Assembly: GCA_904501675.1 (NCBI GenBank)
Contig: CAJGCL010000044.1
Span: 1-15,041 of the forward strand
Direction: 5' to 3'
Length of the DNA: 15,041 nucleotides
From: Clostridiaceae bacterium
GTDB taxonomy: Bacteria > Bacillota > Clostridia > Oscillospirales > Acutalibacteraceae
The stretch's first letter is position 1, and every line of letters starts with the position of its first letter. This document shows, in pieces, positions 7,967-15,041 of the stretch. Below the pieces are notes generated by a model. It made no database searches. It had not been told where the DNA came from and saw only the letters and a program-made list of their open reading frames with translations. The position numbers and the translations under genes were made by a program.

Positions 7967-8006
7967 TTGACAAATACTTTTTTATTATGGTAACATTTTA
8001 TATAAT
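7967..8006 (+). promoter_or_regulatory. Promoter region for the NifU-like/mannosidase operon
   Basis: TTGACA at 7967-7972 with TAACAT 18 bases on (7991-7996). A perfect TATAAT at 8001-8006 is an alternative -10 but has only a T-run as -35. The two divergent TTGACA boxes form an inverted repeat (TTGTCAA 7951-7957, TTGACAA 7967-7973). The CsoR palindrome is over 40 bases upstream, so direct repression is not obvious. Confidence 0.5.
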
Positions 8007-8030
8007 TAAAAGCCGAAAGAGGCGATTTCA

Positions 8031-8264
8031 ATGAAAAATTATGTGGAAAACGTACTTGCGCCCAAGCTTCAGGGCGATGGTGGCTGGGTAGAGTTTGTTT
8101 CCTTGGAAAATGGCGAGCTCACGTTGCGTTTCAGAGGTGAGTGCTCAAAATGTCTTATTCTGCACCGTTGCACGGAGTGGATTGAAGAAGAAATTAAAAG
8201 AGATTTAAAGAAAACTGTTAAGGTAATTGTAATACGCAAAAAGCCTTATTTTCAGGATGTGTGA
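8031..8264 (+). CDS. NifU-like C-terminal-domain protein (Fe-S cluster scaffold/carrier type)
   Basis: A 77-residue single-domain protein matching the NifU C-terminal domain (Nfu), which holds a [4Fe-4S] cluster between two subunits and passes it to apo-enzymes. Matching segments are LAPKLQGDGGWVEFVSLENG (family: LQxDGGDVE), RFRGECSKC with C38 and C41 (family CSGC), and the amphipathic helix from WIEEEIKRDL. Differences from the usual pattern are L instead of P after the second cysteine, and an extra C47. AAGAGG at 8017-8022 is a good ribosome binding site. The stop overlaps the ribosome binding site of the following alpha-mannosidase, so they are co-transcribed and probably coupled. No nifS/iscS or suf genes are in the window. 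The client protein is unknown. Confidence 0.82.
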   Translation: MKNYVENVLAPKLQGDGGWVEFVSLENGELTLRFRGECSKCLILHRCTEWIEEEIKRDLKKTVKVIVIRKKPYFQDV

Positions 8265-8273
8265 GGTGAGAGT

Positions 8274-11198
8274 ATGGCACATATAAAGGTTGTAAGACGC
8301 TCAATGCGTCCTGAAGAATGGACTGATTTACGCTTTGGTTGGCTTAAACGCCACATTTACAAGGATAAATGGGAGATTGAAAATCTTCTTATTCGTGATG
8401 CTCGTCAGGTTAAGGAAATGGAATTTGAATATTATTCCGAGGATTACAGACCCTTACATAAAGGCGATATGTATTTTACTCCTGACGGAACAGCATTTAT
8501 AAAAGCAGATGTTAATATTCCTGAAGAATTAAAGAGCAAGGAGCTGTGGTTTTCTTTGAAAACTGCGGCAGAAATCTGCGTTAATGTGAATGGCAAATAT
8601 GTAGGGGGCGTTGACCCTAACCGCGACAGAATGCTTCTTTCACCCTATATCAACGAAAATGAAACACTTCATTTTGAAATGATGGGCTATAACAGAAGTA
8701 AGCCTGATGATGAAAGAAATCCCGAAAGTCTTTCAGTAAGAGGTTGCCGTCAGATTTTTGAGGGTGCGTATATCTGCACAGTAAACGATGATGTGCAAAG
8801 TCTTGTCTATGATTTTGAATTTCTTCTTGATATTGCAAAAAGTGAGCTTTTTAATGAGGATTACAGAGCGTTTCTCAATAAAGAACTTAACAATGCAATG
8901 AATCTTATTGATTTTGATGCAGAGAAGCTTTCAGGTATAAGTGAAGCAAAACAGTATATTGAGGATGTAATTTTCTTAAATGATACATATAAAGGTACAG
9001 GTGATGTGGCGCTTGTTGCTCACTCTCACCTTGATATTGCATATTATTGGCGCAGAATTCATGCTGTGCAGAAAAATCTGAGGACTGTTCTTATTCAGTT
9101 AAGGTTAATGGATAGATACCCTCATTTTAAGTATGCCCATACTCAGCCCTATACATATGAAACACTTGAAAAATATTATCCTGATGTGTTTGAAGAATTA
9201 AAGGAAAAGGTTGCCAATGGTCAGTTTGAGCCTGTAGGTGCAATGTATGTTGAGCCTGATTGCAACGTTCCTAATGCAGAAAGTCTTATCCGTCAATGCT
9301 TGTACGGGCAAAAAACATATGAGAGAATGTTTGGTAAGCGTGTTAATAACGCCTGGCTTCCTGATGTTTTTGGTAATTCATGGATTTTACCGCAGATTCT
9401 CAAAAAGAGCGGTGTTGATTATTTCGTTTCCAATAAAATGTCTACATGGAACGATACAAACCGTTTTCCTCACAACAACTTCATTTGGCGCGGTATAGAT
9501 GGCACAGATGTTTATGCTTGCGTTCCGCCTACCCACTTTATAACCTGGAATATGCCAAGTCAGATACAAGAGAATTGGGAAGCATATATTGATAAAGACA
9601 GTGGCGGTCAGACTCTTAATATGTTCGGCTATGGTGATGGTGGTTCAGGCTGTACTGAAGAAATGATTGAAATGATGAATCGTTTCGAAAAGCTCAGTAT
9701 AATGCCAAAATGTGAGCACACAAGCGGTGCGCAGTTCCTTGAAAAAAATCTTAAAGATAATAAAAATCTTCAAGTCTGGGATGGGGAATTATACCTTGAA
9801 ATGCACCGAGGTACGTTTACTACTAAGGATTATATCAAAAGAGCAAACCGCACTCTTGAAGAAAAATTCAGAACAGCAGAAATGCTTTCTGTTATGCGCG
9901 GTGATGATAACAGAGAAGCTATCACAGAGCTTTATAAAAAGTTCCTTATAAATCAGTTTCACGATATTTTGCCGGGCTCTCATATTCATCCCGTTTACGA
10001 GGATGCGATGAAGGATTATGAAGAGATTGAAAAGGGGCTTGATGAAATCATCGGCACAGGCAGTAAGTATTTCAATACTCTTAACTTTAGGCGTGATGCT
10101 CTTACCTTTGTAGAAAATAAAAAGGGTACAGCCACACGCTATGGCAAGAAGGGTAACTGGATTGTCCCCAATATAGATGCACTTTCTTCATCAACTCTTC
10201 GTAAAACCTCATTCAACGGTGAGTGGTATTCATTAAAAGGCAATGTTATTGAAACTCCGTTTTACAAGGCAGAGCTTAATGCTGATGGCTCTATTGCATC
10301 TCTTTATGATAAGGAACTTCAAAGAGAATGGGTAGGAGGGGAGTTTAATAAGCTGAAGCTCTACGTGGATTGCCCCGGTAACTACGATGCTTGGGATATT
10401 CTTCCGAACTATCGCGAAAAAGAGGCAGAGGTTTCTGTTAAAGAAAAAATAGCGCTTGTGGAAAGTGATGGCGAAAGCGCAACATTTCGTGTAGTACTCT
10501 CCACAGAAAAATCCACTCTTCAAATGAACATACGCTTTTTCAGAAGAAGTCGAGGCATTGAGGTTGAATATAATATTGACTGGAACGAAAAGCACAAGCT
10601 TCTTAAAGCCGAGTTTACTCCTGCTGTGCTTACAAGAAAAGCCGTTTGCGATACATCTGCAGGCTTTATTGAGCGTGAAACTCACCGCAACACCACCTGG
10701 CAACAGGCTCGCTTTGAAACTTGCCACCATAAGTGGTGCGATATGAGTGAAAGCGGTGGTGGTATTGCTCTTGTGAACGATGGTAAATACGGAGTAGGCT
10801 TCCTGAATAACAATATGAGCCTTTCACTTCTTCGTGCAACAGAGCGTCCCGATGTTACATCAGATATTGGTAAGCATAGCTTTTCATATATGATTGTGCC
10901 TCATGCAGATGATCATGTGAAAGCAGAAATCAACAAACTTGCGCTCCAATATAACACACCTCTTGTAAAAGCAGATTGTGAATGGAGGTTTGATACCTTT
11001 GAGCCACTTTATTTGCAGGCTGTAAAACAGAGTGAGAATGGCACAATGACAGTTGTGCGCCTTTGCGAGCAAGACGGCAAGAGGGGACAAATCAAATTAT
11101 CACAAAAGGTTAAGGTTCTAAATATGCTTGAAGATGTTGAGGGCGAAACAGATGTGCTCACATATAAGCCATTCGAAATTATTACAATAGGAATATAA
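8274..11198 (+). CDS. Glycoside hydrolase family 38 alpha-mannosidase
   Basis: A 974-residue zinc-dependent retaining alpha-mannosidase. Residues 1-240 form the N-terminal domain common in microbial GH38 enzymes. The catalytic domain opens with AHSHLDIAYYW (zinc ligands H252 and D254). The nucleophile D364 is in AWLPDVFGNS, and the later zinc histidine H563 is in NQFHDILPGS. LEMHRGTFTT and NRTLEEKF are also typical. The remaining ~400 residues are beta-rich. There is no signal peptide, so it is cytoplasmic and would act on imported manno-oligosaccharides or glycan fragments; no transporter is adjacent. The start at ATG 8274 uses GAGGTGAG overlapping the NifU-like gene's stop. GH38 enzymes do not need Fe-S clusters, so the pairing is unexplained. 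Substrate linkage cannot be read from sequence. Confidence 0.93.
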   Translation: MAHIKVVRRSMRPEEWTDLRFGWLKRHIYKDKWEIENLLIRDARQVKEMEFEYYSEDYRPLHKGDMYFTPDGTAFIKADVNIPEELKSKELWFSLKTAAEICVNVNGKYVGGVDPNRDRMLLSPYINENETLHFEMMGYNRSKPDDERNPESLSVRGCRQIFEGAYICTVNDDVQSLVYDFEFLLDIAKSELFNEDYRAFLNKELNNAMNLIDFDAEKLSGISEAKQYIEDVIFLNDTYKGTGDVALVAHSHLDIAYYWRRIHAVQKNLRTVLIQLRLMDRYPHFKYAHTQPYTYETLEKYYPDVFEELKEKVANGQFEPVGAMYVEPDCNVPNAESLIRQCLYGQKTYERMFGKRVNNAWLPDVFGNSWILPQILKKSGVDYFVSNKMSTWNDTNRFPHNNFIWRGIDGTDVYACVPPTHFITWNMPSQIQENWEAYIDKDSGGQTLNMFGYGDGGSGCTEEMIEMMNRFEKLSIMPKCEHTSGAQFLEKNLKDNKNLQVWDGELYLEMHRGTFTTKDYIKRANRTLEEKFRTAEMLSVMRGDDNREAITELYKKFLINQFHDILPGSHIHPVYEDAMKDYEEIEKGLDEIIGTGSKYFNTLNFRRDALTFVENKKGTATRYGKKGNWIVPNIDALSSSTLRKTSFNGEWYSLKGNVIETPFYKAELNADGSIASLYDKELQREWVGGEFNKLKLYVDCPGNYDAWDILPNYREKEAEVSVKEKIALVESDGESATFRVVLSTEKSTLQMNIRFFRRSRGIEVEYNIDWNEKHKLLKAEFTPAVLTRKAVCDTSAGFIERETHRNTTWQQARFETCHHKWCDMSESGGGIALVNDGKYGVGFLNNNMSLSLLRATERPDVTSDIGKHSFSYMIVPHADDHVKAEINKLALQYNTPLVKADCEWRFDTFEPLYLQAVKQSENGTMTVVRLCEQDGKRGQIKLSQKVKVLNMLEDVEGETDVLTYKPFEIITIGI

Positions 11199-11200
11199 AA

Positions 11201-11249
11201 TAAAAAATGCTTGAAGATTTCTGTTGAAACCTTCAAGCATTATATTTTT
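11201..11249. terminator. Bidirectional terminator between mannosidase and aspartokinase genes
   Basis: An 11-bp stem AATGCTTGAAG (11206-11216) pairs with CTTCAAGCATT (11231-11241) around a 14-base loop. An A-run lies on the left (11202-11207) and a T-rich tail on the right (11243-11249). It lies between converging stops at 11198 and 11256, so it can serve both strands. Confidence 0.8.
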
Positions 11250-11255
11250 GTTTTC

Positions 11256-12569
11256 TTATTTTACAAACTCGTGGTAAATTGCGTTAAGAGCCTTAACGTA
11301 ATCTTCCTCATCAATACCAACAATGATATTAAGCTCACTTGAACCCTGGTCAATCATACGGATATTGATGTCGCCTTCAGCAATTGCTTTGAAGAGTCTG
11401 CCTGCAGTACCCTTTGAGCCTGCCATACCTCGTCCAACAACTGCAATAAGAGCGATACCACCATTAACAGTGATTGAATCTGCCTTCGTTCTTCTCTGAA
11501 TATCGTTGATGATAGCATCCTTATTCTTAAGGAAGTCAGCATCGTTAACAACAACAGACATTGTGTCAATACCTGATGGAAGGTGCTCAAAGCAAAGGTT
11601 GTGGTTTTCGAGGACTTCAAGAACAGTTCTGCCGAAGCCAACCTCTGAGTTCATCATATCCTTTTCAATGCAGATAACTGAGAAGCCTTTTTTACCTGCA
11701 ACGCCTGTAATGATTGTATCAACCTTGTTTGATTCAACAGAAGGAACAATCATTGTGCCGTTGTCTTCAGGAGCATTTGTGTTGCGAATGTTAATCGGGA
11801 TACCCATTTCGCGAACAGGGAAGATAGCATCCTCATGCATAACTGTTGCACCCATGTATGAAAGCTCACGAAGCTCTGCATATGTTATTGTTTCAATAAC
11901 CTTTGGGTTCTCAACGCATCTTGGGTCTGCCATAAGCATACCTGAAACGTCTGTCCAGTTCTCATAAATGTCTGCCTTGATTGCTCTTGCAACGATTGAA
12001 CCTGTAATGTCGCTACCGCCACGTGAGAATGTTTTGATTGTGCCGTTTGGCATAACGCCATAGAAACCCGGAATAACTGCATGCTCGTGATTTGCAAGGA
12101 TAGCTGTAAGCTCTTCGTTTGTTTTTTCTTCGTCGAGTGTGCCGTTTTCTTTAAAGAAAATACCGTCTTCAGCATCGATAAAATCGTAGCCGAGGTAACC
12201 TGCAAGAACCATTGAGTTAAGGTATTCGCCACGGGAAGCAATATAGTCGCGTCCTGCATGGTGAACAATTGCATTTTTAATTCTGTCAAACTCAGGCTGA
12301 AGCCAGAGCTTCATACCTAAATCCTTGATGATACCATTGTAACGGTCCTCAATAAGCTTGAATGCATCGTCAATTGGCTGATTAGCTTTAACAAGCTTGT
12401 AGCAATCGTAAAGCATATCAGTAACCTTGATGTCGTCTAAAAATCTTTTGCCGGGAGCAGAAGCGACAACATATCTGCGTTCAGGCTCTGCCTTGATTAT
12501 TGCGGCAACCTTTTTGAACTGCTCTGCATCTGCAAGAGAGCTACCGCCGAATTTAAGAACTTTTACCAT
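11256..12569 (-). CDS. Aspartokinase (monofunctional, two ACT domains)
   Basis: Aspartate kinase phosphorylates L-aspartate at the first step of lysine, threonine, methionine and diaminopimelate synthesis. The 437-residue form begins MVKVLKFGGSS, with the nucleotide-binding KFGGSS at 6-11. The substrate segment SRGEYLNS is at about 112-119, SRGGSDITGS at 182-191, and the WTDVSG...DPR segment at 205-217. Two C-terminal ACT domains (~288-365 and ~370-437) indicate amino-acid feedback control. An ATG three codons upstream (12578) is only one base from the AGGAG at 12584-12580, while the ATG at 12569 lies 10 bases from it and gives the family's usual N terminus, so I prefer 12569. The gene is monocistronic between a promoter and a terminator. 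The short leader has no room for a lysine riboswitch. Confidence 0.93.
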   Translation of the reverse strand: MVKVLKFGGSSLADAEQFKKVAAIIKAEPERRYVVASAPGKRFLDDIKVTDMLYDCYKLVKANQPIDDAFKLIEDRYNGIIKDLGMKLWLQPEFDRIKNAIVHHAGRDYIASRGEYLNSMVLAGYLGYDFIDAEDGIFFKENGTLDEEKTNEELTAILANHEHAVIPGFYGVMPNGTIKTFSRGGSDITGSIVARAIKADIYENWTDVSGMLMADPRCVENPKVIETITYAELRELSYMGATVMHEDAIFPVREMGIPINIRNTNAPEDNGTMIVPSVESNKVDTIITGVAGKKGFSVICIEKDMMNSEVGFGRTVLEVLENHNLCFEHLPSGIDTMSVVVNDADFLKNKDAIINDIQRRTKADSITVNGGIALIAVVGRGMAGSKGTAGRLFKAIAEGDINIRMIDQGSSELNIIVGIDEEDYVKALNAIYHEFVK

Positions 12570-12625
12570 AATATTCATTCTCCTAATATATTAGTTGGGG
12601 AAATAAACGCTTTTGATTCCAATAT

Positions 12626-12654
12626 ATATTATCAAATGAATAGTCAATTGGCAA
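12626..12654 (-). promoter_or_regulatory. Possible aspartokinase promoter
   Basis: On the - strand, TTGCCA (12654-12649), 17 bases, TAATAT (12631-12626). An overlapping TTGACT (12647-12642) with TATATT 15 bases later is an alternative. The leader to the start codon would be about 50 bases. Confidence 0.4.
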
Positions 12655-12760
12655 CAAAAAAAGATTGGAAAAAACAAAGTTCTATCTATTATATAATTTT
12701 TACAAATAATATCCGCATAACTTGTGCAAAAACACAACCATGTTTATGGGGTCAATTTGC

Positions 12761-12789
12761 TTGACAAAGGGTGTTTTTAATGTTAAATT
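12761..12789 (+). promoter_or_regulatory. Promoter of the GNAT-oxidoreductase gene
   Basis: A consensus TTGACA (12761-12766), a 17-base spacer, and TAAATT (12784-12789) preceded by an extended -10 TGT. The predicted start is near 12796, about 50 bases before the ATG at 12845. This also argues against the longer open frame beginning at 12722. Confidence 0.6.
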
Positions 12790-12844
12790 ATCCTTTGTGA
12801 TACATTGTTATCTCAGTTTTTACACAGTAATAAAGGGTGATTTT

Positions 12845-14674
12845 ATGAGTCAGTTAAAAATGTATTATTTCCCTAAGGGTGAGATTGAAGAATTAACTCT
12901 TCCTGAGGGCTATAGCGTTTCTTATTACAAAGACGAAAGCGATGTTGATGGTTGGCTTGCTTGTTGCAGAAATGGTCTTGTAGACGATGATGCAGGTCAC
13001 GATGAATTCAATGGCAGAATTTATGACCATAAGGATACAAGCACAGACGATATTATTTTTATAGACTACAATGGTGAGCATGTTGGTACAATAACAGCCA
13101 TTTACCATCCTGAAGAAAAAATCGGTGAGGTACATATGGTTGGTGTACGTTCTGATTTCAGAGGCAAGGGTCTTGGTAAATACCTTAATAACCTTGGTTT
13201 AAGAAGAATTCTTAAAAACGATGTTCGCTTTATCTATCTTACAACAGACGAATGGCGCAAAGCAGCAGTTAAGAGCTACCTTAGCGCAGGCTTCCAGCCT
13301 GTTCAGTACGATATAGGTATGCAGGAGCGTTGGGAAAAGGTTCTTGAAGAATTTAATATAGATAGTGTCGATATGGTTTATGAGGATGGCACATTCTATA
13401 AAAAGATTTACAAGAGCAGTATTGCTCCCAAGGTTAAAATCGGTGTTCTCGGTGCAGGTCGCGGACGCGGTATGATGGATTACTGTGTAACTGCAGGTAA
13501 TGCAGAGCTTGTTGCTATCTGCGATAACTGGGAATATAACCTTAACATCGCACGAGAAAGATATGGGGATAAGGTTGCATACTACACAGATTACGATGAA
13601 TTTTTAAAGCACGATATGGATGGTGTTGTGCTTGCAAACTATGCAAATGCTCACGTTCCGTTTGCAATTAAGGCTCTTAAAGCGGGCAAGGCAGTTTTGA
13701 GTGAGGTTTTACCTGTTCAGACAATGGCTGAAGCAGTTGCGCTTGTTGAAGCAGTTGAGGAAACAGGCACTCTTTACGCATATGCAGAGAACTACTGCTA
13801 TATGCCTGCTCCAAAGGAAATGAAGAGGCTTTATGAGGATGGCGTGCTTGGCAAGTTTGAATATGGTGAAGGCGAATATATGCACAACTGTGAGCCAATC
13901 TGGCACGAAATCACACGCGGTGAGCCTGATCATTGGCGTAACAATATGTCTGCCTTCTATTATTGCACACATTCATTAGGTCCGGTGCTTCATATGTGCG
14001 GTCTTCGTCCTGTTAAGGTTACAGGCTTCGAAATTCCTTTTAACGACAGAATGGCTCGTATGGGTGCGAAGGCAGGCCCAATTGGTGTTGAAATGGTAAC
14101 ACTTGAAAATGGTGCAGTTATTAAGAGCGTTCACGGTGTAGGCGTTTCAAAGAATTCTGTATGGTACTCTGTTTATGGTTCAAAGGGTAGAATGGAAAGC
14201 TTCCGTGAGGATGGCTCTGACGACGGTGTAAGCCACCTTTATGTAAATTGCGACAAGTATGAGGGTCAGAATGATTCTGAACCATACGAGGCAGATACAA
14301 GCGACGATTTAACAGAGATGAGTGCAGGCAACGGCCACAGCGGTTCAGACTTCTACACAATGTACCATTTCGTAGATGCAGTTCGCGGAAACAAGAATGC
14401 AGATATTATTGATGTATATGAAGCGCTTGATATGGGTCTTCCCGGAATCTTTGCTCTTAAAAGTGCAGCCGCAGGCGGTGCGCCTATGGATCTTCCAAAC
14501 CTCAAAAATAAAGAGGAAAGAGATTTCTGGAGAAATAATACCGAGTGCACAGACCCAACTGTTGCCGGTGATATGCTTATTCCGAGCTATTCAAAGGGCA
14601 ACCCTGAAATCCCTGCGGAAACATACAAGTTCTGGGCAGATAAGTTCGAGGACTGGAGTAATAATAAGAAATAA
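12845..14674 (+). CDS. GNAT acetyltransferase fused to Gfo/Idh/MocA-family oxidoreductase
   Basis: A 609-residue two-domain protein. Residues ~20-190 form a GNAT N-acetyltransferase with the acetyl-CoA loop R106-GKGLG-111 after the beta strand EVHMVGV, and AAVKSYLSAGF at 140-150. Residues ~196-600 form a Gfo/Idh/MocA-type NAD(P)-dependent sugar dehydrogenase: Rossmann loop GVLGAGRGRG (200-209), D227 after the second strand (AICDNW), and YCTHSLGPVLH (373-383), where family members place an active-site histidine. The usual EKP motif is replaced by SEVLPV (286-291), so the conserved lysine is missing. The domains suggest sequential chemistry on one amino-sugar or sugar-like substrate, but that is inference. 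ATG 12845 is chosen for the AAAGGGTGA at 12832-12840 and the upstream promoter; the frame stays open 41 codons further to a TTG (12722) with no ribosome binding site. Cytoplasmic, monocistronic. Confidence 0.85.
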   Translation: MSQLKMYYFPKGEIEELTLPEGYSVSYYKDESDVDGWLACCRNGLVDDDAGHDEFNGRIYDHKDTSTDDIIFIDYNGEHVGTITAIYHPEEKIGEVHMVGVRSDFRGKGLGKYLNNLGLRRILKNDVRFIYLTTDEWRKAAVKSYLSAGFQPVQYDIGMQERWEKVLEEFNIDSVDMVYEDGTFYKKIYKSSIAPKVKIGVLGAGRGRGMMDYCVTAGNAELVAICDNWEYNLNIARERYGDKVAYYTDYDEFLKHDMDGVVLANYANAHVPFAIKALKAGKAVLSEVLPVQTMAEAVALVEAVEETGTLYAYAENYCYMPAPKEMKRLYEDGVLGKFEYGEGEYMHNCEPIWHEITRGEPDHWRNNMSAFYYCTHSLGPVLHMCGLRPVKVTGFEIPFNDRMARMGAKAGPIGVEMVTLENGAVIKSVHGVGVSKNSVWYSVYGSKGRMESFREDGSDDGVSHLYVNCDKYEGQNDSEPYEADTSDDLTEMSAGNGHSGSDFYTMYHFVDAVRGNKNADIIDVYEALDMGLPGIFALKSAAAGGAPMDLPNLKNKEERDFWRNNTECTDPTVAGDMLIPSYSKGNPEIPAETYKFWADKFEDWSNNKK

Positions 14675-14703
14675 AAACAGTAAACTGTAAGCAACAAAAG
14701 TTT

Positions 14704-14741
14704 GAGGCTGTAAAAACCCTTGTTTTTACAGCCTCTTTTTT
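14704..14741 (+). terminator. Strong terminator after the GNAT-oxidoreductase gene
   Basis: A perfect 14-bp stem, GAGGCTGTAAAAAC (14704-14717) with GTTTTTACAGCCTC (14722-14735), a 4-base loop CCTT and six T. It isolates the next gene from read-through. Confidence 0.93.
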
Positions 14742-14756
14742 GACAAAATTTTCATT

Positions 14757-14785
14757 AAATAAATATTTATTTACATTCCATAATA
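14757..14785 (+). promoter_or_regulatory. Sigma-G-like (forespore) promoter of the SASP gene
   Basis: CATAATA at 14779-14785 matches the sigma-G -10 pattern CATnnTA. AAATA (14757-14761), 17 bases upstream, fits four of five positions of the -35 pattern GHATR. The predicted start is near 14792. This fits the forespore-specific expression known for SASP genes. Confidence 0.5.
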
Positions 14786-14825
14786 ATAGAGCAAACGCAA
14801 GATTTTTGCGAAGGAGTGAAATGGA

Positions 14826-15026
14826 ATGTCTAAGGGTAATATGCCATCAGATACAAAGGCAAGTGCGAAGGCAGCTCTTAATAAAATTAAGATGGAAGCC
14901 GCATCTGAAGTAGGTGTTGATCTTAAGCAGGGTTACAACGGCGACCTCACATCTCGTGAGGCTGGTTCTGTTGGTGGCCAGATGGTTAAAAAGATGATCA
15001 AGGCATACGAAGAGGGCAATAGATAA
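14826..15026 (+). CDS. Small acid-soluble spore protein, alpha/beta type
   Basis: A 66-residue DNA-coating protein made in the forespore. It saturates spore DNA, protects it from UV and heat, and is degraded at germination. The family core is clear: AALNKIKMEAASEVGV with the germination-protease cleavage region (EVGV), then GDLTSREAGSVGGQMVKKMI. AAGGAGTGA at 14811-14819 gives the ATG at 14826 normal spacing. An earlier ATG at 14821 is out of frame and too close. The gene stands alone after a strong terminator with a sigma-G-like promoter. It shows that the organism is, or descends from, an endospore former. Confidence 0.95.
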   Translation: MSKGNMPSDTKASAKAALNKIKMEAASEVGVDLKQGYNGDLTSREAGSVGGQMVKKMIKAYEEGNR

Positions 15027-15041
15027 CATTGCTTTATAACG

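Noticed and set aside
10233..10730. 165-codon - strand open frame inside the alpha-mannosidase gene
   Set aside because: It lies wholly within the conserved GH38 coding frame, has no start signals, and its composition is that of an antisense frame.
11506..11967. 153-codon + strand open frame inside the aspartokinase gene
   Set aside because: It is antisense to a clear aspartokinase frame. No domain or ribosome binding site is visible.
12570..12660. Lysine riboswitch or T-box upstream of aspartokinase
   Set aside because: The leader from the predicted promoter is only about 50 bases, and no conserved riboswitch helices or T-box motif can be seen.
12722..12844. 41-codon N-terminal extension of the GNAT-oxidoreductase starting at TTG
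   Set aside because: It has no ribosome binding site and overlaps the TTGACA promoter. The ATG at 12845 has a good AAAGGGTGA, and the extension does not resemble GNAT sequence.
12845..14674. Calling the oxidoreductase half a GH109 glycosidase
   Set aside because: The THSLGP histidine region is suggestive but not enough. A general Gfo/Idh/MocA assignment is all the sequence supports.

Overview
The window looks like chromosomal DNA of a spore-forming, low-to-moderate-GC Clostridia, probably a gut Oscillospirales/Ruminococcaceae-type organism. The reasons are an RNase Y plus YmdB pair, strong AGGAGG-type ribosome binding sites, sigma-A-like promoters, a CsoR/CopA copper operon of Gram-positive type, a cytoplasmic GH38 alpha-mannosidase, and an alpha/beta-type small acid-soluble spore protein (SASP). 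The genus assignment is inference. There are ten protein genes (one cut by the left edge) plus a candidate internal cistron. I saw no RNA genes, insertion sequences or CRISPR arrays, and no gene-free stretch exceeds 300 bases.

Left part (1-4972, + strand): the C-terminal half of RNase Y, a terminator, then ymdB. The ymdB stop overlaps the GTG start of a family-5 solute-binding lipoprotein by 4 bases. After its own sigma-A promoter comes a 602-residue three-pass membrane protein of unknown function. A bidirectional hairpin at about 4972-5003 separates this from the converging copper operon.

Middle (5034-11198): csoR and copA run on the - strand from a promoter whose predicted start lies inside a perfect CsoR-type palindrome. 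CopA carries a CopZ-like metal-binding domain fused to its C terminus, with what looks like its own ribosome binding site and ATG. Divergent from csoR is a two-gene unit: a 77-residue NifU-like protein and a 974-residue GH38 alpha-mannosidase, apparently translationally coupled. Another bidirectional terminator closes it.

Right part (11256-15041): aspartokinase on the - strand. Divergent from it is a GNAT-Gfo/Idh/MocA fusion protein with an atypical catalytic motif, then a strong terminator, then a SASP gene with a sigma-G-like promoter.

Most of the window is ordinary housekeeping and accessory content. The points most worth a second look are the CopA-CopZ fusion with an internal start, the acetyltransferase-oxidoreductase fusion, the NifU/mannosidase operon next to the copper regulator, and the uncharacterised membrane protein. 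I did not find clear evidence of a complete new multi-gene system.
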